A stretch of 64,000 nt of DNA from Flavobacterium sp. IB48 (GCF_016405855.1 NZ_JAEFCA010000001.1:457316-521315), one strand, 5' to 3'. Positions 41,850-50,978 are shown, numbered from the stretch's first letter. Translations and numbers: made by a program. Notes: generated by a model not told the origin, from the sequence alone.

Positions 41850-42191
41850 TTATTCTCTCACATACTTGCAACAGCTATGCAAATTATCATAATCTTCAGT
41901 TGTTGCTTTAACTTCCTTAGTATCATGACCTGCCTTTGCAATTGCTTTATTTAAGTCCGAAGGCGAACATTTCTCTTCGTTTAAAATAACCGAAAGTTGA
42001 TGCGAACTTACATCCCAACTTGCAGTTTTTACGCCAGGAACACCATAAGCTGCTTTTTCAATTCTTTTCTTGCATTGTTCGCAATTGCCATTTACTTCTG
42101 TCGTATATTTTAAGTTCTTATTTTTCTTAGTTTGAGCTTGAGCTGAAAAACCTAAAAAAACCATCATTGCGATTAAAACTATCTTATTCAT
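41850..42191 (-). CDS. Secreted heavy-metal-associated (HMA) domain protein
   Basis: A 113-residue protein with signal peptide MNKIVLIAMMVFLGFSAQAQ. A ferredoxin-like HMA fold follows, with the metal site NCEQCKKRIEKAAYGVPGVK (CxxC) at about 36-39 and the closing LNKAIAKAGHDTKEV. Extra thiols and His at the C-terminus (HSCCKYVRE) could form a second site. Probably a periplasmic copper or other soft-metal carrier. It lies 41 bases downstream of the TonB-receptor gene on the same strand, with the HYC_CC_PP gene further upstream. Confidence 0.9.
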   Translation of the reverse strand: MNKIVLIAMMVFLGFSAQAQTKKNKNLKYTTEVNGNCEQCKKRIEKAAYGVPGVKTASWDVSSHQLSVILNEEKCSPSDLNKAIAKAGHDTKEVKATTEDYDNLHSCCKYVRE

Positions 42192-42232
42192 TTTATAATT
42201 ATTTATTGTTGTTGAAATTTATTTTTTTCTCT

Positions 42233-44239
42233 TTATTTAATTTTAAATCTTAATCCCGCATAATACATTTGTCCAAAAATTGGAGCGTATGCTATTGAAG
42301 CATCAAAATTAGGTCCAAAAGGATCATTTGCTCCTAAAATTGCTTTTTGCTGTTTGTAGTTGCCAATATTTTCTCCTCCAACATATACTTCAAAAACAGA
42401 CGAAAAAACACGAGTTACTTGCGCATTCATCACCGCATACGCTGGCGAAAAATCAGGAAATTGATCTTCTACTGGATTCGATGCAGTATAAGGTAATTGT
42501 TGTTTCCCTGACCAATTATAAGTAAAATCAAATCTCCATTGCTTATCATTGTTCATCGTTGTTTCATATTCTAAATTCCCTAAAAAACGATGTTTTGCTT
42601 GAAGCGGACGTTGAAATGTTCCTCTTAAATAATCAGTTTGTATATCGTAGTATTTATAAGCTGTTCTTAAATTTAAATTATGAACCAACTCATAATTAAA
42701 TTCAACCTGAAGACTATTAGCAAAAGAGCTTCCTTTTAAGTCATAAAACAAAACTTGCTGCGGACTTTGCATTACATCTACAATAGCTTGATTTTGGAAA
42801 TCGGTACGATATAAATCAAAACCAGCATCGGCATTTCTATTAAAAAGACGGAATTTCTGTGAAAAACTCACGCCATAATTCCAAGCAATCTCTGGATTCA
42901 GACCATATACTTTTCCGTTAGAATCTAAAATTGAGAATGTTCTTGAACTGGCAAAAAGCTGCTGATTTTCAGCAAAAATGTTAGCAGAACGTTTTCCTCT
43001 TCCTGCAGAAAAACGAATTACTCCATTTTTCCAAGGATTATATCTCATGTGCAATCTTGGTGTAACAAAAAAACCTAATCGGTTATGATTGTCCACTCTT
43101 CCACCTAAAATCAAACTGAAATTATCGGTATTATCATAAGTATACTCAAAGAAAGCGCCAACCGAATTATCAATTCTGCTTACATCTGTTAGGTTGACAA
43201 ATTCCTGATATTGGTCGTAAGTAAAATTTAATCCAGTTGTAAACTTGTGCATTGTATTATTTATAATCGAATTGAAAATCAAATTAGAATAAAAACTATT
43301 CTGTTTGATATCGTACTGATTTAAACCATAATAAGAATCTTGTTTGTGGCTATTAAAAGCATTTTGAAATCCGATACTTTGATAAGGCATATCTTTAAAT
43401 ACATATCCGATTTTTGTCGAAACATCAAATCGTTCTGTGTTAATTTCAGAACCCCAATGATTGGTCGTTCCGCGATCACGATCTTTATCAAAGTCAACTT
43501 CTCCTGTTTGCTTTTTATCATTCATATATCTGAAATTGATAAAACTAACCAAACCGCTTTCTGGATCGTAATATTGATAACGATTTAAAACATTGATTTG
43601 TTTTCCTAACGGATTATCCAAAAATCCATCATTATTCATATCGTTTTTTGCAACACGCGCATTTCCATGAACAAATAAACTGGTTGCCCATTTATCTGAT
43701 AATTTTTTATTGAAATGGGTATTCAATTCAAAACGAGAATCGGTTGAACCATAAGCATTCAGAAAAAACGGAATATCATTTAAGGGTTTTAAAAGCTCTG
43801 TATTAATTTGGCCAGAGATACTTTCGTAACCATTTACAACACTCCCCGCTCCTTTGGTAATCTGAACACTTTCAATCCATGTTCCAGGAGTAAATGATAA
43901 TCCGTATGCTTGGGAAGCACCTCGAACAGAAGGAATATTTTCTTCTGTAATCATTAAATACGGACTAGTCAATCCAAGCATCTTGATTTGCTTAGTCCCT
44001 GTTAAGGCATCAGAAAAATTGACATCGATTGACGGATTGGTTTCAAAACTTTCTGCTAGATTACAGCAGGCCGCTTTAAGCAACTCTTTACTAGTAATAA
44101 CAGAAGTATTGGATGTTAACGTATAGGATTTTTTAATTCCTTTTTGCTTTTTAGTGATTTTCACTTCTTCTAGATCTTCTTGCGAAAACACAGATACAGA
44201 AAGCAAAAACGCTACAAAAAGCATTATATTTTTTTGCAT
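42233..44239 (-). CDS. TonB-dependent receptor, probable metal-uptake type
   Basis: A 668-residue outer-membrane receptor with signal peptide MQKNIMLFVAFLLSVSVFSQ and no carboxypeptidase-regulatory domain. The plug starts at once (VITSKELLKAACCNLAESFE ... QIKMLGLTSPYLMITEENIP, VQITKGAGSVVNGYESISGQ). A vicinal cysteine pair in AACCNL sits in the plug where a metal ligand would be useful. The barrel ends in YYAGLRFKIK. Its partners, the HMA protein downstream and the HYC_CC_PP protein upstream, both carry Cys pairs. Together this suggests import or sensing of copper or a similar metal. The ligand is inferred, not shown. Confidence 0.9.
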   Translation of the reverse strand: MQKNIMLFVAFLLSVSVFSQEDLEEVKITKKQKGIKKSYTLTSNTSVITSKELLKAACCNLAESFETNPSIDVNFSDALTGTKQIKMLGLTSPYLMITEENIPSVRGASQAYGLSFTPGTWIESVQITKGAGSVVNGYESISGQINTELLKPLNDIPFFLNAYGSTDSRFELNTHFNKKLSDKWATSLFVHGNARVAKNDMNNDGFLDNPLGKQINVLNRYQYYDPESGLVSFINFRYMNDKKQTGEVDFDKDRDRGTTNHWGSEINTERFDVSTKIGYVFKDMPYQSIGFQNAFNSHKQDSYYGLNQYDIKQNSFYSNLIFNSIINNTMHKFTTGLNFTYDQYQEFVNLTDVSRIDNSVGAFFEYTYDNTDNFSLILGGRVDNHNRLGFFVTPRLHMRYNPWKNGVIRFSAGRGKRSANIFAENQQLFASSRTFSILDSNGKVYGLNPEIAWNYGVSFSQKFRLFNRNADAGFDLYRTDFQNQAIVDVMQSPQQVLFYDLKGSSFANSLQVEFNYELVHNLNLRTAYKYYDIQTDYLRGTFQRPLQAKHRFLGNLEYETTMNNDKQWRFDFTYNWSGKQQLPYTASNPVEDQFPDFSPAYAVMNAQVTRVFSSVFEVYVGGENIGNYKQQKAILGANDPFGPNFDASIAYAPIFGQMYYAGLRFKIK

Positions 44240-44356
44240 AAAAAATGATTTTAATGTTGAAAAGAATTACATTCTTGCATTTTGCGCAAAGCAAAAGCAA
44301 TTAAAATGTAAATACGAAGTCTTAATCAAGACTTGCGGTGCATCTTAACATTAAAA

Positions 44357-44755
44357 TCAGGAATAGAAAATATACTGATGGTATAATTTAAATAAGGGGG
44401 GCGCATTCGCATCAGCGTAATACGAAAGAACTTCTTTCTTTTTAAAATTTGGAATTTCTAAAAAGACAAGAGGCTTGTAATCTTGTATAACTGCAGGGAA
44501 AGCAAATTGAAAAAAGAAAAATTTAATCGTCGCATCATCAGATTTCTTTTCAAAATGAACAACTTTATCTTTGCAGCAAGAATTTTTTTTCTCTTTAGAA
44601 CCGCAACATTTCTTTTCAACAACAGGCTCTGCCGTAGTTTTTAAAGATACTGAAGCAATTTCTCCTCCACAATAGTGCACATCAAAAGCAAACCCAATAT
44701 TGGAAACCAATAAAAGGAACGCTAAAAATAGACCTGTACACTTTTTTAAATTCAT
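44357..44755 (-). CDS. HYC_CC_PP family protein
   Basis: A 132-residue membrane or secreted protein matching the family signature in order: HYC in FDVHYCGGEIASV, CC pairs in VEKKCCGSKEKKNSCCKDKV, and PP in YADANAPPLFKLYHQY. The N-terminus is a signal or anchor (TGLFLAFLLLVSNIGFAFD). The family is known only as small Cys-rich Bacteroidota proteins next to metal-type TonB receptors, which is the arrangement here: the receptor gene starts 117 bases further on. A TAGCTTTG element (44767-44760) ends five bases before the ATG, so the mRNA may be nearly leaderless. Confidence 0.88.
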   Translation of the reverse strand: MNLKKCTGLFLAFLLLVSNIGFAFDVHYCGGEIASVSLKTTAEPVVEKKCCGSKEKKNSCCKDKVVHFEKKSDDATIKFFFFQFAFPAVIQDYKPLVFLEIPNFKKKEVLSYYADANAPPLFKLYHQYIFYS

Positions 44756-44759
44756 ACTG

Positions 44760-44767
44760 CAAAGCTA
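44760..44767 (-). promoter_or_regulatory. -7 element of the HYC_CC_PP gene
   Basis: Minus-strand TAGCTTTG ending five bases before the ATG at 44755. No TTG at the usual distance. Confidence 0.4.
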
Positions 44768-44801
44768 TTCAAAAACTGCCTATAAAAAACTAAATCAAAT
44801 G

Positions 44802-45248
44802 TTATTTTTTAGTTTTTTGAAGCTGATAGTAAAATCCGGGAATAAACAATAGCACAAAAATTGGCTGAATTATAAATCTTCTAACATAAAAAAGAAGCCA
44901 AGCGCCATCTGGAAAAAAGTTCAGTATGATGTAAAATGAACTCAAAAGCAAAACCAAAAAGAAGATGTAGACAATCAGGCTAAACTTAAGAATATCACGA
45001 TCCTTAAACAAGGCATAAATCAACCAAAGAGATAACACGGTATTTAAAAAATAGCGAAGAAAAAGCGACCAGAAAAGTCTTAAATTCTGCACTACAGGAT
45101 AAGGACTTGAATTGAAATCTGCTTCAAAATATTTTAGAAAAGGATCGTAAAACAATTTTCTTTCAAATGTTCTAATAATGGCAAAACCTATAACAACTAT
45201 AATTGCTGTAAAGATTTTAAGCTTATTTTCTTTTAAATTACTTAGCAT
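44802..45248 (-). CDS. Exosortase F system-associated membrane protein
   Basis: A 148-residue protein of about four transmembrane helices, starting MLSNLKENKLKIFTAIIVV. The ATG lies inside the last codons of xrtF, overlapping it by 11 bases. The longer start at 45293 would overlap xrtF by 56 bases. Family traits are FERKLFYDPFLKYFEADF after the first helix and FFPDGAWLLFYVRRFIIQPIFVLLFIPGFYYQL at the end. Proteins of this family are found only beside XrtF. A helper of the exosortase, for example in substrate handling, is the likely role. Confidence 0.9.
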   Translation of the reverse strand: MLSNLKENKLKIFTAIIVVIGFAIIRTFERKLFYDPFLKYFEADFNSSPYPVVQNLRLFWSLFLRYFLNTVLSLWLIYALFKDRDILKFSLIVYIFFLVLLLSSFYIILNFFPDGAWLLFYVRRFIIQPIFVLLFIPGFYYQLQKTKK

Positions 45249-45774
45249 ATTTTGAAAATCTATTGATCCAGAAAACCCATAAAATAAAAACATATCCGTA
45301 AATCACCAAAGGAAAAAAAGTTCCATGCAGAAATCGGTAATATTGAGGAAAGTTATACGAAAGGACAATCAAAGCCGCAATTCTTAGAATATTAAACATA
45401 TAAATAGATACAACTCCAAAAAATATAAATAGTAATGTTTTTTTTAAGCCTCTCGAAAAAGCTGCTACAAACGAAACAAAGAGTATCATCACACTTACAG
45501 CATTGCATCCCTCTATAATACGGGCTATAAATCTTCCATTTAATATTATCTCCAGCCACGGATTTTGCGAACTTTTCTGAATTATGATATCATAATTAAA
45601 AAGCTTTAGCAGCTGTTCTGCATTTCGTCCAGCCATTGTGGTCACAGCATCAAGCTCTTCAGCTTGGTAGCTATTTAAATAAAATTTATAAAGCAGTGTA
45701 AGGACAATATATGTCAAGAAAAAGATGCTTACAAAAACGAGAAATGGCTTAAACTGGACTAAATATTTTTTCAA
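45238..45774 (-). CDS. xrtF: Exosortase XrtF
   Basis: A 178-residue inner-membrane cysteine transpeptidase-like sorting enzyme. The exosortase catalytic triad is complete: Cys90 in IEGCNAVSV, Arg131 in FNILRIAAL, and His150 in RFLHGTFFPLVIYG, all at membrane edges. Exosortases cleave C-terminal sorting signals (PEP-CTERM-like) and may attach the protein to a surface polymer. Substrates of XrtF are not evident in this window. It is cotranscribed with its associated protein (11-base overlap) and divergent from the GAF gene. Confidence 0.93.
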   Translation of the reverse strand: MKKYLVQFKPFLVFVSIFFLTYIVLTLLYKFYLNSYQAEELDAVTTMAGRNAEQLLKLFNYDIIIQKSSQNPWLEIILNGRFIARIIEGCNAVSVMILFVSFVAAFSRGLKKTLLFIFFGVVSIYMFNILRIAALIVLSYNFPQYYRFLHGTFFPLVIYGYVFILWVFWINRFSKYAK

Positions 45775-45820
45775 GAGATTTTTTTTTCAAATTTATGTAT
45801 TTTTTGAGTTTAGCTTTAAA

Positions 45821-45828
45821 TACTTTTG
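45821..45828 (+). promoter_or_regulatory. -7 element of the GAF gene promoter
   Basis: TACTTTTG 16 bases before the ATG at 45845. On the opposite strand TAAATTTG (45795-45788) may serve xrtF. Confidence 0.5.
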
Positions 45829-45844
45829 CATAAATTTTTACATT

Positions 45845-46300
45845 ATGACATTTCAAGAATTACAACCAAAAATAAGCGCAATTATCTCTGAAAATGAATC
45901 AAATAGAGATGAAAAATTATTGGCAATATGCCAACTTTTGAACGAAAACGTAGAGTATTACAACTGGGTCGGATTTTATTTTGCCAATCATGACGCTAAA
46001 ACTTTACATTTAGGACCTTATGTTGGTGCTGAAACAGACCATACCGTTATTCCGTTTGGAAAAGGAATTTGCGGTCAAGTAGCCGAGAGCAATGCTAATT
46101 TTGTTGTTCCAGACGTTAAAGCTCAAGACAATTATATTGCTTGCAGTTTAACTGTAAAATCAGAAATTGTTGTGCCTCTTTTTGTTAATGGAGTAAATAT
46201 TGGCCAAATCGATATTGACAGCCACGTTATTGATCCTTTTACAGAAGCCGACGAAAGATTTTTAGAATTTGTAAATCAAGAAGTTGCTAAATTATTCTAG
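45845..46300 (+). CDS. GAF-domain protein, free methionine-R-sulfoxide reductase-like
   Basis: A 151-residue single GAF domain. YNWVGFYFANHDAKTLHLGPYVG, IPFGKGICGQVAESN and NYIACSLTVKSEIVVPLFVNGVNIGQIDIDS match the fRMsr enzymes that reduce free methionine-(R)-sulfoxide. Of the three active-site cysteines of the E. coli enzyme, the equivalents of Cys94 (Cys76) and catalytic Cys118 (Cys100) are present. The third position is His66. An upstream in-frame start at 45725 would overlap xrtF and the promoter and is rejected. Confidence 0.88.
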   Translation: MTFQELQPKISAIISENESNRDEKLLAICQLLNENVEYYNWVGFYFANHDAKTLHLGPYVGAETDHTVIPFGKGICGQVAESNANFVVPDVKAQDNYIACSLTVKSEIVVPLFVNGVNIGQIDIDSHVIDPFTEADERFLEFVNQEVAKLF

Positions 46301-46333
46301 AAGAACTATTTTTAAGAGAAAAAATAGCACAGA

Positions 46334-47029
46334 ATGAAAAGAAACTTCCTTCTTTTTTTGCTTCTAACAATTTCAGTTCATCTGTCTGGGCAAATTAATT
46401 TGGTTTCTAAAAAGATTTTTTTAGACTCCTTAAATCGTGAATGCACTCCAGAAAACTATGCCTATACAAGAGTAATTACCAATTATTCTCAGAAAAGCAT
46501 GCGTTATGTTGTAACTGACTTTTATAAAAATGGAAGAAAGAGAATGACGGGCTCTACTTTGGATCGCGATGTTTTAAAAAAAGACGGAGAGTTTATTTAC
46601 TATTATAAAAACGGAGCAAAAGAAACCGTTGTCAATTATTCTGAAGATCACAAAAACGGAAAAGAGATTAATTGGTACGATAACCAAAATAAAAAGTGTG
46701 AAAAGCAGAATCTTTGGGATCCGAAAACTAAAAAAGCACAAACTTTGATTCTTAATTGCTGGGATGAAAATAAAAGTCAGACCGTCGTTGATGGAAACGG
46801 AGATTATGAAGAAACCGATTTATTTGTAACACAAAAAGGAACTCTCAAAGACGGATTGAAACAAGGCGTTTGGGAAGGAAATGATGTGGCTCGAAAAATT
46901 ACATTTGTAGACAATTACGATCGGGGAATTTTAATTTCGGGAGTAAGCACTGATGCCAACAATGTAAAATTCTCTTATTCTTCTTTAAGTGAAAAGCAAT
47001 CTGGCAAAAAAGCTCCGAAGTTAAAGTAA
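46334..47029 (+). CDS. Secreted protein with MORN-like repeats
   Basis: A 231-residue protein with signal peptide MKRNFLLFLLLTISVHLSGQ. The middle contains two or three repeats of the 'G-x-x-x-Y-Y-x-N-G-x' kind (DGEFIYYYKNGAKETVVNYS, HKNGKEINWYDNQNKKCEK, LKDGLKQGVWEGNDVARKI). These recall the MORN/YwqK-type antitoxin-like repeats common in Bacteroidota secreted proteins. The function is unknown. It starts 33 bases after the GAF gene and may be cotranscribed with it. Confidence 0.7.
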   Translation: MKRNFLLFLLLTISVHLSGQINLVSKKIFLDSLNRECTPENYAYTRVITNYSQKSMRYVVTDFYKNGRKRMTGSTLDRDVLKKDGEFIYYYKNGAKETVVNYSEDHKNGKEINWYDNQNKKCEKQNLWDPKTKKAQTLILNCWDENKSQTVVDGNGDYEETDLFVTQKGTLKDGLKQGVWEGNDVARKITFVDNYDRGILISGVSTDANNVKFSYSSLSEKQSGKKAPKLK

Positions 47030-47117
47030 AAGAACAACCGAAATCAAAGAAAAAGAGGATCGCAAATCATTAAAAACAAATTTCTTACCCCTAATTTTTA
47101 GATTCTTTTATTTTTTT

Positions 47118-47148
47118 TTGATTTTTCTGTTTTTTTAATCTAATTTTG
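47118..47148 (+). promoter_or_regulatory. Promoter of rpsO
   Basis: TTTG ending at 47120, a 20-base spacer and TAATTTTG (47141-47148): the best match to the Flavobacterium consensus in the window, as expected for a ribosomal protein gene. Confidence 0.8.
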
Positions 47149-47204
47149 CACCCGTCTTACAAAAGTTGTATGACATACATAAAAATCATTAAAACAATAT
47201 TGGA

Positions 47205-47471
47205 ATGTATTTAACTAAAGAAAAGAAAGAAGAAATCTTCGCACAACACGGTGATGCAAAAAACACTGGTAAAGCTGAAGGTCAAATCGCGTTGTTCACT
47301 TACAGAATTTCTCACTTAACTGAACACTTGAAAAAAAATCGTCACGATTACAACACTGAGCGTTCTCTTGTACTATTAGTAGGTAAAAGAAGAGCTTTGT
47401 TGGACTACTTGAAAAAGAAAGATATCAACAGATATCGTGAGATTATCAAAGTATTGAATATCAGAAAATAA
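47205..47471 (+). CDS. rpsO: 30S ribosomal protein S15
   Basis: An 88-residue protein of normal length, binding 16S rRNA helix 22 early in 30S assembly. Landmarks are KAEGQIALFTYRISHLTEHLKKNRHDYNTERSLVLLVGKRRALLDYLKK, with the conserved RLT/HLK...DYNTERSL...GKRR...LLDYL pattern. It is followed by its own terminator and then pnp, the classical rpsO-pnp order found in many bacteria. Confidence 0.98.
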   Translation: MYLTKEKKEEIFAQHGDAKNTGKAEGQIALFTYRISHLTEHLKKNRHDYNTERSLVLLVGKRRALLDYLKKKDINRYREIIKVLNIRK

Positions 47472-47481
47472 TCAATATAGA

Positions 47482-47511
47482 AAAGAGGTGCGAAAGTGCC
47501 TCTTTTTGTTT
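47482..47511 (+). terminator. Terminator of rpsO
   Basis: AAAGAGG / CCTCTTT hairpin with a T-run, 11 bases after the rpsO stop. Confidence 0.75.
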
Positions 47512-47568
47512 TTACATTATAGCTATTTATAATAAGCACGTTACAAGAAAAAAAGTTTGGTTTTTCAT

Positions 47569-47625
47569 TGGGTTTTAGATAACAACAACTACACACAACA
47601 ACAACTACAACACAACTAAAACCCA
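47569..47625 (+). promoter_or_regulatory. Hairpin in the pnp leader with an A/C-rich loop
   Basis: Perfect 10-bp arms TGGGTTTTAG (47569-47578) and CTAAAACCCA (47616-47625) enclose 37 bases without a single G, built of ACAACAAC/ACTAC units. It lies 26 bases before the pnp ATG. In E. coli, pnp is autoregulated through a leader stem; a similar role is an inference here. Confidence 0.55.
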
Positions 47626-47650
47626 TTGTATAATCAAAAAGGAAAAATTT

Positions 47651-49795
47651 ATGATTCCACAAGTTTCACAAGAAATTATCGATTTAGGAGATGGAAGAAG
47701 CATCTCAATCGAGACTGGTAAATTAGCAAAACAAGCCGATGGTTCAGTTGTTGTACGTTTAGGAAACTGTATGCTTTTGGCAACTGCAGTTTCTGCAAGA
47801 ACATCTAACCCAGGTGTTGACTTTTTACCATTAACGGTAGATTACCGTGAAAAATTTGCTGCTGCAGGACGTTTCCCAGGAGGATTTTTCAAAAGAGAAG
47901 CAAGACCAAGCGACAGCGAAGTATTAACAATGAGATTAGTTGACCGTGTTTTACGTCCGCTTTTCCCAGACGATTACCACGCAGAAACTCAGGTTATGAT
48001 TCAATTAATGTCTCATGACGATAACGTTATGCCAGACGCATTAGCTGGTTTAGCAGCATCTGCTGCATTAGCTGTTTCTGACATTCCGTTTTACAACTTA
48101 ATCTCTGAAGTACGTGTTGCACGTATTGACGGAAAATTAGTAATCAACCCAAGTAGAGAAGAATTAGAAAAATCTGATATCGATATGATGATCGGAGCTT
48201 CTATGGATTCTGTTGCAATGGTTGAAGGTGAGATGAAAGAAATCTCAGAAGCTGAAATGGTTGAAGCAATTAAATTTGCTCACGAAGCTATTAAAGTTCA
48301 AATCGTTGCTCAACAAAAATTAAGAGCAAAATTAAACTCTCAAGAATACAGAACTTACGAAGGTGAAATTGAAGACGAAGCTGTTTACGCAAAAGTAAAA
48401 GCCGCTGCTTACGATAAATGCTATGCAATTGCTCAAGAAGCTTCTGGAAAAGCTGAAAGAGGCGAAAAATTTGCTGCTGTAAAAGAAGAAGCAAAAGCTT
48501 TATTTACTGAAGAAGAATATGCTGAAAATGCTGACCTTGCTGGTTTAGTTGGAAAATATTTCTACAAAACAAACAAAGAAGCTGTTCGTAACGTAATTCT
48601 TGAAAAAGGAATTCGTCTAGACGGTAGAAAAACGACAGAAATCAGACCAATCTGGTGTGAAACTGATTATTTACCATCTGTACACGGATCTTCTTTATTT
48701 ACTCGTGGAGAAACTCAAGCTTTGGCAACAGTAACTTTAGGAACTTCTAAAGAAGCTAACCAGATCGATTCTCCATCTGAACAAGGTGAAGAGAAATTCT
48801 ACTTACACTATAACTTCCCTCCTTTCTCTACTGGTGAAGCAAAACCATTAAGAGGAACTTCAAGAAGAGAAGTTGGTCACGGTAACTTAGCTCAAAGAGC
48901 TTTAAAAAATATGATCCCTGCTGATTGTCCTTATACAATTCGTGTTGTTTCTGAGGTTTTAGAATCTAACGGTTCTTCTTCTATGGCAACGGTTTGTGCT
49001 GGAACAATGGCTCTTATGGATGCTGGAGTTCAAATGACAAAACCAGTTTCTGGTATTGCTATGGGATTAATTACTGACGGTGAGAAATTTGCTGTATTGT
49101 CTGACATCTTAGGAGACGAAGATCACTTAGGAGATATGGACTTTAAAGTAACTGGAACTGCTGACGGTATTACTGCTTGCCAAATGGATATCAAAATCGA
49201 AGGATTACGTTATGACATTATGGAACAAGCTTTAGCACAAGCTCGTGACGGACGTTTGCACATTTTAGGAAAATTAACTGAAACTATTGCAGCGCCAAGA
49301 GCAGAAGTGAAAGCTCACGCACCAAAAATCATTACAAGAACTATTCCTGGAAACTTTATTGGAGCATTGATCGGACCTGGTGGAAAAGTAATTCAAGAAT
49401 TACAAAAAGCTACTGGAACTACAATCGTAATCAACGAAGTAGACGAGCAAGGTGTAGTTGAAATCTTAGGAACTAATCCTGATGGTATCAAAGCTGTATT
49501 AGCTAAAATTGATTCATTAACTTTCAAACCACAAGTTGGCGAGGCTTACGAAGTTAAAGTAATTAAAATGCTTGATTTTGGAGCTGTAGTAGAATATACT
49601 GCTGCGCCAGGAAACGAAGTATTGCTTCACGTATCTGAATTAGCTTGGGAACGCACAGAAAATGTTGCTGATGTAGTTAAAATGGGAGATGTTTTCCAAG
49701 TGAAATACTTAGGAGTTGACCCTAAAACTAAAAAAGAAAAAGTGTCTAAAAAAGCACTTGTTCCAAGACCTCCACGTGAGGACAAAAAAGAGTAA
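47651..49795 (+). CDS. pnp: Polyribonucleotide nucleotidyltransferase (PNPase)
   Basis: A 714-residue 3'-5' phosphorolytic exoribonuclease. Two RNase PH domains are present (first: [25 protein letters not shown]; second: [37 protein letters not shown], with [16 protein letters not shown] holding the catalytic acidic residues), linked by a helical domain. A KH domain follows ([27 protein letters not shown]), then an S1 domain ([30 protein letters not shown]). The length is standard. The leader contains a conspicuous hairpin. Confidence 0.98.
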   Translation: MIPQVSQEIIDLGDGRSISIETGKLAKQADGSVVVRLGNCMLLATAVSARTSNPGVDFLPLTVDYREKFAAAGRFPGGFFKREARPSDSEVLTMRLVDRVLRPLFPDDYHAETQVMIQLMSHDDNVMPDALAGLAASAALAVSDIPFYNLISEVRVARIDGKLVINPSREELEKSDIDMMIGASMDSVAMVEGEMKEISEAEMVEAIKFAHEAIKVQIVAQQKLRAKLNSQEYRTYEGEIEDEAVYAKVKAAAYDKCYAIAQEASGKAERGEKFAAVKEEAKALFTEEEYAENADLAGLVGKYFYKTNKEAVRNVILEKGIRLDGRKTTEIRPIWCETDYLPSVHGSSLFTRGETQALATVTLGTSKEANQIDSPSEQGEEKFYLHYNFPPFSTGEAKPLRGTSRREVGHGNLAQRALKNMIPADCPYTIRVVSEVLESNGSSSMATVCAGTMALMDAGVQMTKPVSGIAMGLITDGEKFAVLSDILGDEDHLGDMDFKVTGTADGITACQMDIKIEGLRYDIMEQALAQARDGRLHILGKLTETIAAPRAEVKAHAPKIITRTIPGNFIGALIGPGGKVIQELQKATGTTIVINEVDEQGVVEILGTNPDGIKAVLAKIDSLTFKPQVGEAYEVKVIKMLDFGAVVEYTAAPGNEVLLHVSELAWERTENVADVVKMGDVFQVKYLGVDPKTKKEKVSKKALVPRPPREDKKE

Positions 49796-49828
49796 TCAGA
49801 TCTTAGTTTACTAAAGGTTTATTCATAG

Positions 49829-49864
49829 AAAACCCCAATTCATATTTTTGAATTGGGGTTTTTA
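49829..49864. terminator. Terminator between convergent pnp and desaturase genes
   Basis: AAAACCCCAATTCA / TGAATTGGGGTTTT hairpin flanked by T on both strands. Confidence 0.85.
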
Positions 49865-49875
49865 AGTTTTATAAT

Positions 49876-50952
49876 TCAAACTTGAGGATTACCCATTTTA
49901 TGCAAATGTGTAAAATGAGAAAACATCATTTGCAATAACGTTTTATGATGATAGGGTTGTTTGTATTCTTTTGTTGTTTCTTCAATTATTGAATTTATTT
50001 CACTGTAGTTGGTATGGCAGATATTAGGAAAAAGATGGTGAGCTGCATGACAGTTTGAACCACCGCTTAAAAACCTCGCCCAACTTTTGTCTGCATTCCA
50101 ATCGCAGCTTGTATGAAGCTGATGCACTGCCCATGTGTGTTCAAGAAATTCTCCTTCTGGCTGCGGATAATCTGCGCCATCAAAAAAATGCGTTCCTACA
50201 AGCATTATAATAAAAACCATTGACGTAAAAGCACTCGCAGTAAAATAACTCAAGACAATAAAACTCCACGAAAAACCACAATATAATATTGGAAAAAGCA
50301 ACACTAAAGAAAAATAAAATATTTTATACAATATAAATCTTACATACAATTCAACCTTTGGAACACCTCTTTTCATCCAATCATATTCGTTGGAAAACAA
50401 ATAAACCCAATCGCTCATAAAAACAGAATGGAGCAACGTAAACATATAAACAAATGGCGCATAATAAGCCTGGTATTTATGTTTTGGTTTCCAAGGATGG
50501 GTTGGGCTTAATCTTAAAAAGGGATTTTTATCAATATCTACATCGCTTCCTTCTACATTTGCATACAAATGATGTGAACGAATATGTCTCAATCCCCAAA
50601 GCAATGGATCGATACCGACGGTAAGAAAACTAAAAAAATGCAATACCGAGTTTATTTTTTTGTTTTTGAATGCCGTATTGTGAGAAGCATCATGTCCAAA
50701 ACTGAATCCTATCAATAATCCTGATAATTGAAAAACAACATACAGAAGCCAAAAACTTATTTTATTTATGGATTCACAAAAGAGCAATGAATAGGAGAAA
50801 TAACAAATCAATGTCCAGAATAATCCTTTAAACCAAAATCTGAAATCTCCGTAAGAAATATTTTTACCTTGAAGTTTTTGGTGAACACGATGTTTTAGAG
50901 TAGAAAAAAAAAGTTTTTCTTCTTCTGATTTATTGAAATATTTAGCTTTCAT
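49876..50952 (-). CDS. Membrane fatty acid desaturase
   Basis: A 358-residue di-iron desaturase (FA_desaturase type 1) that introduces double bonds into acyl chains at the membrane. The three histidine boxes are GHDASHNTA (HxxxH), RHIRSHHLYANVEG (HxxxHH) and NCHAAHHLFPNICH (HxxHH), with HTWAVHQLHTSCDW before the third. Hydrophobic pairs lie between the boxes (FWTLICYFSYSLLFC, ILYCGFSWSFIVLSYFTASAF). There is no N-terminal cytochrome b5 domain. It is divergent from an HTH regulator with shared palindromes, so it is probably controlled by it. Confidence 0.93.
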   Translation of the reverse strand: MKAKYFNKSEEEKLFFSTLKHRVHQKLQGKNISYGDFRFWFKGLFWTLICYFSYSLLFCESINKISFWLLYVVFQLSGLLIGFSFGHDASHNTAFKNKKINSVLHFFSFLTVGIDPLLWGLRHIRSHHLYANVEGSDVDIDKNPFLRLSPTHPWKPKHKYQAYYAPFVYMFTLLHSVFMSDWVYLFSNEYDWMKRGVPKVELYVRFILYKIFYFSLVLLFPILYCGFSWSFIVLSYFTASAFTSMVFIIMLVGTHFFDGADYPQPEGEFLEHTWAVHQLHTSCDWNADKSWARFLSGGSNCHAAHHLFPNICHTNYSEINSIIEETTKEYKQPYHHKTLLQMMFSHFTHLHKMGNPQV

Positions 50953-50978
50953 AAAGTGTCTTTTTTAAAATTACAAGA

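Noticed and set aside
45725..45844. Extended N-terminus for the GAF protein
   Set aside because: It overlaps the divergent xrtF gene and both promoters, and the extension is hydrophobic noise from xrtF's complement.
47579..47615. ACAACAAC-type repeats as a CRISPR or tandem-repeat array
   Set aside because: The units are short, irregular and confined to one hairpin loop; there are no spacers.
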